A stretch of DNA of 19,481 nt from positions 1 through 19,481 of the forward strand of contig CAYXVG010000089.1 in assembly GCA_964468205.1 (NCBI GenBank), written 5' to 3'. Positions 13,499 through 19,481 of the stretch are shown here, in pieces; positions within the stretch are counted from its first letter, which is position 1, and every line of letters starts with the position of its first letter. Below the pieces are notes generated by a model, which was not told the DNA's origin, ran no database searches, and saw nothing but the letters and a program-made list of their open reading frames with translations. Source of the DNA: CAWELS01 sp964468205. GTDB lineage: Bacteria; Acidobacteriota; Terriglobia; Bryobacterales; Bryobacteraceae. The position numbers were made by a program, and so were the translations under genes.

Positions 13499-14905
13499 CT
13501 AGCGCACGGGAACCCCCGTCGCGTCCACGTAAGTCGGCAGCGGATTGCCGCGCCGCGACCCCCGCCGCGCCCGCTCCGGAGCCGCCGCATGCGTCAGCGA
13601 CTCCGCCAAACCCGCCACCCACGCCAGCAGCAGCGCGTTCGCCGGAATGTAGAGATTAAAATCCACCAGGCTGTGCAGCGCAATCGCCGCCAGCGACCCC
13701 ACGCACGCAATCCCGAGGTAACGCTCGTCCGTCCCCGCCTCCGCCCCCGCCGCCCGCAGAGCCCGCCCGAACGTCCGCGCCGCCAGCAGCATCAGCACCG
13801 CGAACCCCGGCAGCCCAAACTCGGCCATTAACTGCAAATAGTCATTGTGCGCCATGTCGATCGTATTCATCGGCGCCACCGATTTAAAAGGATAAAGCCC
13901 CGACTCGTAACAGCCCAGCCCGCACCCGGCCACCGGATAAGCCCCGATCAGCTTCACCGTATCCCGCCAGATCTCCGCCCGCGTATCCGCCGTAATCTCC
14001 TCCGTCTGCGCAATAGAGGCGAACCGTTCGATCAGCCGGTCCGTCGGCAGAAACAGGAACCCCGCCACCACCAGCGCCCCCGCCGCCGCTATCGGCAGCC
14101 ACCGCTTCCGGCCGCTCAGCCCGCCGCCCGCCGCCACCGCCCCCATCACGAACAAACTGCTCAGCACCGCCAAAAATCCCATCCGCGAGAGCGAATGCAA
14201 TACCGCCGTCAGCATCGCCGCCGCCACCGCCAGCCAAAAGCACGCCTTGATCGCGGGACCCGCCGGACTCCGGTGCAGGTTCTCCCGCCGCCCCCGCTGC
14301 AGCAGTGCCACCCCGTAAAGAGCCGCGAACGGAAGGCACATCTCCAGCAGGCCCGCAAAATGATTCCGGTTCACGTAGCTCCCCCGCGCCACGTCCATCC
14401 CGAACCCCCAACTCTGCACCAGCCCCAGCACCGCCTGCAGCAACCCCACCAGCACGAACGGAGCCGCCAACGCCCACGGACGGTCCCGCAGCCGCCACCC
14501 CAGGTCCGCCACCAGAAAGAAAACCAGCAGATACCCCGCCAGCCGCAGCGTCCCCTCCATCGCCGCTGCCGGCTTGATGCTCAGCGGAATCCACCCCTCC
14601 GGACGTACCCCCTCCGGCAACGCCGCATGCAGCTCCGCCCTCGCCGGTGACAGGATCTCCACTACCCCCACCGGCAGCGGCACAAGCTGCAACAAACTGA
14701 TCGCCAGCAGCGCCGCGGGCAGAATCCGCAGCGCCCAGGGCAGGGAAGGCGGACGGTCAAACCGCCCCGCCGTCAGCCAGTAAACGGCCCCCGTAAGCCC
14801 CAGCCCGGCCAGGCAGGGATACCAATGTTCAGGCAGGACCGCGCCGTACAGGAATACGGCGCAGCCGAAAATGAGAGTCAGGCCCCCTAGGGCGACAGCG
14901 GCCAC
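13499..14905 (-). CDS. O-antigen ligase/polymerase family membrane protein (Wzy_C)
   Basis: A 468-residue polytopic inner-membrane protein with about ten or more hydrophobic segments spread over the whole length. A large periplasmic-type loop holds S-Y-V-N-R-N-H-F-A-G-L-L-E-M, the N-x-N-H-x-A-G-like signature common in O-antigen ligase/Wzy_C proteins. A second loop holds R-A-E-I-W-R-D-T and later N-D-Y-L-Q-L-M-A-E-F-G-L-P-G, also typical of the family. Such proteins transfer or polymerise undecaprenyl-linked glycans. The frame starts at GTG 14905; upstream bases give only a weak AGGGA ribosome binding site. It begins about 40 bases after the stop of the TIGR03437-type gene and is the last gene of the minus-strand block. 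Ligase, polymerase and glycosyltransferase-like roles cannot be told apart from sequence. Confidence 0.88.
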   Translation of the reverse strand: MAAVALGGLTLIFGCAVFLYGAVLPEHWYPCLAGLGLTGAVYWLTAGRFDRPPSLPWALRILPAALLAISLLQLVPLPVGVVEILSPARAELHAALPEGVRPEGWIPLSIKPAAAMEGTLRLAGYLLVFFLVADLGWRLRDRPWALAAPFVLVGLLQAVLGLVQSWGFGMDVARGSYVNRNHFAGLLEMCLPFAALYGVALLQRGRRENLHRSPAGPAIKACFWLAVAAAMLTAVLHSLSRMGFLAVLSSLFVMGAVAAGGGLSGRKRWLPIAAAGALVVAGFLFLPTDRLIERFASIAQTEEITADTRAEIWRDTVKLIGAYPVAGCGLGCYESGLYPFKSVAPMNTIDMAHNDYLQLMAEFGLPGFAVLMLLAARTFGRALRAAGAEAGTDERYLGIACVGSLAAIALHSLVDFNLYIPANALLLAWVAGLAESLTHAAAPERARRGSRRGNPLPTYVDATGVPVR

Positions 14906-14944
14906 CTTGCGTCCCTAAACCACCGCCGCACGCGGGTCACCGCG

Positions 14945-16546
14945 CTACTGCTCCGGACCCGCCGGCGGTCCCGGATCCGGCTTGTACGCCCGTCCGTTCG
15001 CCGACTTCCGCACCAGCGGCCCCGTCTTGCTTTCTATCGCCGGCTCCGGATTCGGATTCTCCAGCGGCTTCGGAACCATCAGATCATGCGCGAACCAATA
15101 CTCGCCCGCCTCCAGCGTCACCGGCTCGTTCAGCGTGTACACCATCCGGTAGATCTCGTCCCGCGCCCCGGTCGAGAACACCCGCGCCGCCGCCGTCTGC
15201 GAGTACTCGAAACTCCCCGGCGTGGCGCTCGACGTAAACACGTCCCCCACCACTTCATCGGTCGCCGGCCGCCCATCGCCGCCCATCGACCAGATGTTCA
15301 TCCGGTAGGTGTTATAAATGTTGTCCGGATCAAACCGCAGCTCCGCCCGGCCGTTGTAGTCGAAGTACCCGATAATCCGGTCAAACGTCGTCTCCTCCTC
15401 CAGCTTGAAGTAGCTCGCGAAGATCGCATAATCGTTGTTCACGTTCGAGTACCACTCCCACAGCCCCGCCTTGGCGGTGTCGGACTCCGCCCCCGAACTG
15501 TTGTCATAGTAGTTCCCGAACTCGCCCGTCTCGATCCCGTTGTTGTCGTACACAATCACATCGCCATTCATCAACGTCAACGCCAGCCCGGACGCCGCGT
15601 CATGATACGGCTGCATCGTCGTGTTCAGCGTCCACCTCAGGAACCCTTCCTCGCCCCACACCGGCGGATCCTCATGCCGGAACGCAATCGCGCTGTTCGG
15701 ACCGGGAACTCCGTTTCGTGTCTGCCCGTTCGGAAACTTCCCCCCGCTGTAGACGTAGTAGAAACCGTTCGGCTCCACCGGCAGCGTCATCTCCGCCTGC
15801 GACTGCACCTCGCCCAGCGACAGCCACGCCCCCACGTCGCCCACGTCCTCGTTATACGGGCTCTGGATGTTGATCTGGTACAAACCCACCAGCCCGGGCG
15901 TCAACCCCGCCCAGTCCACCAGCGCCTCGCGCTCGTTGATTACCACCTTCACATCGCCCGTGATCGTATTCAACGGCCGGACGCTACCATCGCCCGCCCC
16001 GTCGCCCGTCACCGCCGGCGAATCCGTCTGCCCCATCGAATTCGCATACAGCACATACCAATCGCCCGGCATCATCGGGTTCGACCGCAGCAGGAACTCG
16101 CCCTCCATGTCCGCCCCCACCACCCGGCCAAATCCCTCGTGGTTGATCGCAAAATACTTCGGCGCCGCCTCGCTGAACGTCACCGCATCCTCCACGCTCA
16201 CCCCCGCCGCCGTCCGCACCCGGATCCCATACGCCTTGCCCGGCGTCACCTCGTATGGAGCCTGCGCCGCCACCTGCGTCGGAATCACATAGTAAAGCGG
16301 CAGCGGCGTCGCCATCCCGCCGTCCACCAACTCCACCGACGTCCCGCCCAAACTCACCGGCAGCGGAATCGACGCCGCCGGTATGTACTCCGGCGCCAGC
16401 TCCGAACCAAACACCACCAGAATCCCGCCCGGCGCCAGGTCCCGCGAATAATCGGCCGCGTTCACCGTCGAACCCTCCTGGATCTCCGGCTGCCCGTAAG
16501 CAACCGCCACGCTCAGGAAGAGGATAGCTATTAGTGCCTTCTTCAT
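14945..16546 (-). CDS. Secreted protein with N-terminal TIGR03437-type module
   Basis: A 533-residue exported protein. The start at ATG 16546 has GGAGGA just upstream; an in-frame ATG 21 bases earlier lacks this. Residues 1-19 form a signal peptide (K-K-A-L-I-A-I-L-F-L-S-V-A-V-A-Y-G). Residues about 20-245 match the Solibacter-type TIGR03437 domain: S-T-V-N-A-A-D-Y near the start, P-L-P-L-Y-Y-V-I-P-T-Q-V-A-A-Q-A-P-Y, and V-G-L-Y-Q-I-N-I-Q-S-P at the end. The remaining about 290 residues are aromatic- and Asp/Asn-rich, likely beta-strand, of unknown family. TIGR03437 is usually C-terminal, so the placement is unusual. The gene follows the FecR-domain gene by about 40 bases and precedes the O-antigen ligase. 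The function is unknown; a surface or matrix role is suggested by context. Confidence 0.8.
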   Translation of the reverse strand: MKKALIAILFLSVAVAYGQPEIQEGSTVNAADYSRDLAPGGILVVFGSELAPEYIPAASIPLPVSLGGTSVELVDGGMATPLPLYYVIPTQVAAQAPYEVTPGKAYGIRVRTAAGVSVEDAVTFSEAAPKYFAINHEGFGRVVGADMEGEFLLRSNPMMPGDWYVLYANSMGQTDSPAVTGDGAGDGSVRPLNTITGDVKVVINEREALVDWAGLTPGLVGLYQINIQSPYNEDVGDVGAWLSLGEVQSQAEMTLPVEPNGFYYVYSGGKFPNGQTRNGVPGPNSAIAFRHEDPPVWGEEGFLRWTLNTTMQPYHDAASGLALTLMNGDVIVYDNNGIETGEFGNYYDNSSGAESDTAKAGLWEWYSNVNNDYAIFASYFKLEEETTFDRIIGYFDYNGRAELRFDPDNIYNTYRMNIWSMGGDGRPATDEVVGDVFTSSATPGSFEYSQTAAARVFSTGARDEIYRMVYTLNEPVTLEAGEYWFAHDLMVPKPLENPNPEPAIESKTGPLVRKSANGRAYKPDPGPPAGPEQ

Positions 16547-16585
16547 GATTTCCTCCAACCGTTTCACTTCTGGACCGCCCGCCCG

Positions 16586-17230
16586 CTACGGCAAATACGC
16601 GCTCGCCGGATCCGGCTGATCCGGCGCCGTCGTCGCCGGCGGAGGCACCACTCCCTCGCCGCCCTGGCCCGGAGGCGTCCCCCAATCCGGCTCATAACCG
16701 CGATACCCTGCGATATCGCCCAAATTATAATTGTCCGGGTCCATCGTGATCTCGTCCACTTCCTGCCGCCGCCGCTCCGGCCCGCGCGAACCGTCGCCGA
16801 ATACGTAAAACTCCTGCTCCACCGGATTCCACAACGCGTCCGCCCCGTTCACCAGCATGCGGCCCTCTTTCGACGAGGAGGATATCGGCCGCAACTTGCC
16901 GCCCGCCAAACCAACCGACGAGTCCTTCGTGAACCGGTACGCCGCCGCGCCACGCTGCAGACGCAACACCGTCCGCCCCTGCACCGTCTCGAGCTCCGCC
17001 TTCGAACCCGGCGTCAAAAACACCACGCTCCCGTCCTTGAACGTAATCCGCGCCGGCTTCTTCCCCAGCGCCACCGAGTCGCCCTCCACCAGCGGCCAGT
17101 TCGGCACGCTCGTATCCGGCACCCGCTGCCCGCTCAACTCGAACGCCCCCGGACTCGTGATCTTCGCCACCGGAGCCGCCGCCAGCGCCACCGCGCCCGC
17201 CATCAATGCAATTAATATGAGCCGTGTCAA
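16586..17230 (-). CDS. Exported FecR-domain protein
   Basis: A 214-residue protein. The frame is open from 17281, but TTG 17230 is preferred. The near-perfect AGGAGGT on the minus strand lies 7 bases upstream, and the translation then begins with a clean signal peptide (T-R-L-I-L-I-A-L-M-A-G-A-V-A-L-A-A-A). Residues about 45-105 show the FecR pattern: V-E-G-D-S-V-A-L-G-K-K-P-A-R-I-T-F-K-D-G-S-V-V-F-L followed by L-R-L-Q-R-G-A-A-A-Y. The C-terminal third is rich in Pro, Gly and Asp. Classical FecR proteins regulate sigma factors, but many secreted FecR-domain proteins near glycan genes have no sigma partner; none is seen here. A candidate promoter lies at 17275-17303. Confidence 0.8.
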   Translation of the reverse strand: MTRLILIALMAGAVALAAAPVAKITSPGAFELSGQRVPDTSVPNWPLVEGDSVALGKKPARITFKDGSVVFLTPGSKAELETVQGRTVLRLQRGAAAYRFTKDSSVGLAGGKLRPISSSSKEGRMLVNGADALWNPVEQEFYVFGDGSRGPERRRQEVDEITMDPDNYNLGDIAGYRGYEPDWGTPPGQGGEGVVPPPATTAPDQPDPASAYLP

Positions 17231-17274
17231 ACCGCACACCTCCTCAACGTGTATTCTATCGTCAAACCCTGCGC

Positions 17275-17303
17275 TATACAATAGTAAACCATAATGTTTT
17301 CAA
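17275..17303 (-). promoter_or_regulatory. Candidate promoter upstream of the FecR-domain gene
   Basis: Read on the minus strand: TTGAAA (17298-17303), a 17-base spacer, then TGTATA (17275-17280), in a locally AT-rich 145-base gap between the transferase gene and TTG 17230. The -35 is good, the -10 poor. It could give the two secreted-protein genes and the ligase their own transcript. Confidence 0.3.
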
Positions 17304-17375
17304 CGTCTTACTCTGTATGACAAATCCGTCTCCGTGCCCCCTCTCCCCGCCCTCCGTTTCCAATCTCTTCCCCTC

Positions 17376-18848
17376 CTACACCGCCGCCCCCCGCGCCCGC
17401 ACCCGTCCCGCCTCTCGCTCCGCCACCACCGGCAGCGGCTCCGCCGCAAACTCCTTCTCCCTCAGCGTCCTCTGAATCGCGTCCGCGAACGGACCCACCC
17501 GCGCCAAATAAGCCCCCCCATTCGACAACCCCTCCAAACTCACGAAATCCGTCTCCGACAACGGAATCTGCACATTCCACCCGCGCACCGGACGCCCGAC
17601 ATCGTCCTCCCCCCACTCCCGGCTCACATAGAAATCCCGCCCCGCAATCCGCGCCAGCACCGTCCCATACCCGTATTCCCGCGCCGTCTCCGCCAGCGCC
17701 TCCCAGCACTTCTCCGGAGTCTCCGCCCTCCGCATCGCCTCCTCAAACCCCCTCAGCGCCAGTTGCGAACTCAAATGCCGCCGGAACGCCCCGTCCAAAA
17801 ACATCCGCCCCGCCACGCCAAACTCCACATACCCCAAATGCTGCACCCCCATCCACGCCACACCCGCGAACAACAGCACCACCACCCCGCCGAAATTGTT
17901 CTCCAAAAAACTCTGCGCCACCGAAAACACCGCCCCCAGCGCCGCCACCCCATACAGCAACAACGCCACCCTCCGCGGAGTCAGCCCCCGGTCCAACAGC
18001 CGGTGATGTATGTGCCCCCGGTCCGCGTCCCACACCGGCTTCCCCCTCAGAAACCGCCGCGCAATCGACAGCCCCGTATCCAGCAACGGCACAGCCAGCG
18101 CCATCAACGGAGCCGTCAACCCCAGCACCGTCGCCGCCTTGTGCCCCCACAAAACTCCGAAACACCCCAGCAAAAACCCCACCGTCAACGACCCCGAATC
18201 CCCCAGAAAAATCGTCGCCGGATTAAAATTAAACCGCAAAAATCCCAACAGCGCCCCCGCCAGCGGAGCCACCGCCAGCGCCAGCGGCACGTTCCCGTAA
18301 ATCAGCGCCGTCACCAGCATCGTCACCGTCGCGAACAGACCCACGCCCGCCGCCAACCCGTCCACGCCGTCAATCAGGTTGAAAGCGTTCGCGCACCCCA
18401 CCAGCCACAGCACCGTCACCGGTATCGCCAGCCACGGAGCCAACTGGAACCCCGCCACCCCGTTCACCGTCACCCCGGCCCAAATCGCCAGCCCCGCCGC
18501 CGCCAACTGCCCCGCGAACTTCTGCCACGGACGCAGCCCCCACACGTCATCCGCCAGCCCCGTCACGAACACCACCAACGCCGCCGGCAGCAGCCTCTCC
18601 ACCACCGGCATCGCTCCGCGGACCATCCCGCTCGCCGCCAACCCCGCCAGAAACAGAACCCCGAACGCCCCCGCGTACGCCACTACAATCGCGACCCCGC
18701 CCACCCGCGGCACCGGCTCCGCATGGATCCGCCGCTCCTCGTTCGGAACGTCCACCAGCCCCCACCGCCGCGCCACACTCCGCACCGCCGGCGTCACGAG
18801 CAGCGCCAGCACAAAAGACACAACTCCAAGCAGAATTAAGGAATACAT
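17376..18848 (-). CDS. WecA/MraY-type undecaprenyl-phosphate sugar-1-phosphate transferase
   Basis: A 490-residue membrane enzyme of the glycosyltransferase 4 family, which moves a sugar-1-phosphate from a UDP-sugar to undecaprenyl phosphate and starts lipid-linked glycan assembly. Motifs: H42-A-E-P-V-P-R-V-G-G, D100-D101 in G-L-A-D-D, N154-A-F-N157-L-I-D160-G-V-D-G-L-A, F-L-G-D-S-G-S at 214-220, and G-H-I-H-H at 278-282. The last is typical of WecA/TagO types rather than MraY. About ten membrane segments cover residues 1-335. A cytosolic tail of roughly 145 residues (about 345-490) is extra relative to E. coli WecA (about 370 residues). ATG 18848 has AGGGGG about 6 bases upstream. The exact sugar is unknown. 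Confidence 0.9.
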   Translation of the reverse strand: MYSLILLGVVSFVLALLVTPAVRSVARRWGLVDVPNEERRIHAEPVPRVGGVAIVVAYAGAFGVLFLAGLAASGMVRGAMPVVERLLPAALVVFVTGLADDVWGLRPWQKFAGQLAAAGLAIWAGVTVNGVAGFQLAPWLAIPVTVLWLVGCANAFNLIDGVDGLAAGVGLFATVTMLVTALIYGNVPLALAVAPLAGALLGFLRFNFNPATIFLGDSGSLTVGFLLGCFGVLWGHKAATVLGLTAPLMALAVPLLDTGLSIARRFLRGKPVWDADRGHIHHRLLDRGLTPRRVALLLYGVAALGAVFSVAQSFLENNFGGVVVLLFAGVAWMGVQHLGYVEFGVAGRMFLDGAFRRHLSSQLALRGFEEAMRRAETPEKCWEALAETAREYGYGTVLARIAGRDFYVSREWGEDDVGRPVRGWNVQIPLSETDFVSLEGLSNGGAYLARVGPFADAIQRTLREKEFAAEPLPVVAEREAGRVRARGAAV

Positions 18849-18914
18849 AACGTTCCCCCTACGAAGAAAGCCACTACCGCACCCAAATATCAGGAATGCC
18901 CAACCGGAAAGCCC

Positions 18915-19322
18915 CTACTCTGTGCCCTCTGTGTCCCCTCTGTGTCTTAACACCCACGCCGCACTCCCCCCCACCCCCACCGACACCAGATTGACCGCCA
19001 GATCCCCCACCGTCGCCGACCTCGACCCCGTCAGCAACTGCAGCCCCTCCGCCGCCGCCGCAATCGCCAGCGCCGCCCACACCAGCCCTTCCTTCCCGGA
19101 CCGCACCGCCAGCCACCCCAGCACCGCAAAGAAGAACACATGCGGCGCCACCGCCACCATCTTGTTCAACCACGCCGCCGCCGCCCCCTCGAGCCCCAGC
19201 AGCTCCCGCAACACCCTCTGCACCGGCCGCTGGATCGCCACCCGCAGCTTCCCGGCCGTATCCGTCGAGCCAAGCAAACACAGCAGGCTCCAAACCAAAA
19301 ATCGAATCACTGCCCACCACAA
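18915..19322 (-). CDS. VanZ-like membrane protein
   Basis: A 135-residue integral membrane protein with about four hydrophobic segments. It matches the VanZ-like pattern: N-K-M-V-A-V-A-P-H-V-F-F-F-A-V-L-G-W in the middle, then A-E-G-L-Q-L-L-T-G-S-R-S-A-T-V-G-D-L-A-V-N (the family E-x-x-Q ... R-x-x-x-x-x-D-x-x-x-N block). VanZ-like genes are frequent in exopolysaccharide clusters, where their role is unclear. The frame opens with TTG 19322; GTG 19313 is an alternative, and neither has a clear ribosome binding site. The last ten residues (R-H-R-G-D-T-E-G-T-E) are encoded by an interspersed CTCTGTG repeat that runs up to the stop, so the natural end of the protein may have been altered. It is followed by the transferase gene on the same strand. 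Confidence 0.8.
   Translation of the reverse strand: MWWAVIRFLVWSLLCLLGSTDTAGKLRVAIQRPVQRVLRELLGLEGAAAAWLNKMVAVAPHVFFFAVLGWLAVRSGKEGLVWAALAIAAAAEGLQLLTGSRSATVGDLAVNLVSVGVGGSAAWVLRHRGDTEGTE
18918..18946. repeat. CTCTGTG short tandem array (interspersed repeat type)
   Basis: Three copies of CTCTGTG at 18918-18924, 18927-18933 and 18938-18944, separated by CC or TCCC. From general familiarity, arrays of this kind (read in reverse as CACAGAG...) recur between genes in many GC-rich environmental genomes and are often mistranslated as H-R-G-x-T-E-x-T-E. Here the array forms the 3' end of the VanZ-like gene. Confidence 0.6.
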
Positions 19323-19362
19323 CTAACACGGAACCCCACGCTCAAGCGGACCGCCTACCCTT

Positions 19363-19460
19363 CCCCCCCTTGCACAAGAAGACTGGCTACCGTCTCCCCC
19401 CTTGCACAAGGGGACTGGCTACCGTGTCCCCCCTTGCACAAGGGGACTGGCTACCGTGTC
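19363..19460. repeat. Tandem repeat, 32-bp period, three copies with internal palindrome
   Basis: Three successive units with anchor TTGCACAAG at 19370, 19402 and 19434, an exact 32-base period. Each unit reads CCCC-TTGCACAAG-GGG followed by ACTGGCTACCGT. The second and third copies contain a perfect hairpin (CCCCTT-GCAC-AAGGGG). The first copy has AAGAAG in place of AAGGGG and is degenerate. After the third copy the repeat stops at TCCCAAGG. No spacers lie between units, so it is not a CRISPR array. It sits upstream of the VanZ-like gene, where nothing else is seen between 19323 and the window end. Confidence 0.85.
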
Positions 19461-19481
19461 CCAAGGCGCGTGCTTTTCGCG

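Noticed and set aside
14945..15060. A PEP-CTERM-type sorting signal at the end of the TIGR03437-type protein, prompted by its Pro/Glu-rich tail and the VanZ-like neighbour
   Set aside because: No hydrophobic segment or basic cluster follows the P-N-P-E-P stretch, so the tripartite signal is absent.
15086..16534. A long plus-strand open frame (about 480 codons) opposite the TIGR03437-type gene
   Set aside because: Its translation is Arg/His/Pro-rich low-complexity, the usual antisense shadow in GC-rich DNA, while the minus strand encodes a signal peptide and a recognised domain.
17334..18839. A long plus-strand open frame (about 500 codons) opposite the transferase gene
   Set aside because: Arg/His/Gln/Pro-rich shadow; the minus strand has all the WecA motifs.
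19363..19460. A CRISPR array, because of the 32-base period and palindromes
   Set aside because: Units follow each other with no variable spacers and there is no cas gene nearby; it is a plain tandem repeat.

Overview
The window looks like a chromosomal segment from a GC-rich Acidobacteriota member, most likely of the Bryobacterales/Solibacter type. The strongest lineage clue is a secreted protein (14945-16546, minus) carrying a TIGR03437-type module, a domain best known from Solibacter. This placement is an inference from protein families; no rRNA or tRNA is present.

Left edge (1-1012). A minus-strand FAD-dependent oxidoreductase runs off the left end. It loses its N-terminal coding sequence abruptly near base 510, where an unrelated plus-strand coding-like tail begins. 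A gene-free stretch of about 380 bases follows.

Chemotaxis operon (1013-10779, plus). Nine tightly packed genes: a soluble multi-HAMP/PAS chemoreceptor, cheW, cheR, cheD, cheB, a soluble 590-residue MCP-like protein with two degenerate receptor tips and a CheZ-like D-x3-Q motif, a STAS-domain protein, cheY and cheA. Most junctions overlap or nearly touch, so one transcript is likely. The receptor is cytoplasmic and ends in a possible CheR/CheB-tethering peptide. There is no cheZ, cheC or cheX and no flagellar gene nearby. The layout recalls the Pseudomonas aeruginosa Che2 (Aer2/McpB) type of cluster, but the PAS domain is cysteine-rich, and the MCP-like and STAS genes sit between cheB and cheY. 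Together the genes would form a complete receptor-CheA-CheW-CheY path with CheR/CheB/CheD adaptation.

Middle (10780-13498). A DUF218/YdcF-type membrane protein (plus) is followed by a divergent pair: a 272-residue protein with an anti-sigma-type zinc finger (minus) and a 97-residue protein (plus). The pair shares an apparently homologous helical segment (HWL...FV...FE.A...ARR...YPDL). A 183-residue protein of unknown function (minus) converges on the small plus-strand gene with overlapping stop codons.

Right part (13499-19322, all minus). A surface-polysaccharide type block, in transcription order: VanZ-like membrane protein, WecA/MraY-type sugar-phosphate transferase with a long cytosolic tail, FecR-domain secreted protein, TIGR03437-type secreted protein, and an O-antigen ligase/polymerase. 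The transferase would prime lipid-linked glycan synthesis and the ligase would polymerise or transfer the product. The two secreted proteins may act at the cell surface, though this is only suggested by context. The window ends in a 32-bp tandem repeat with internal hairpins.
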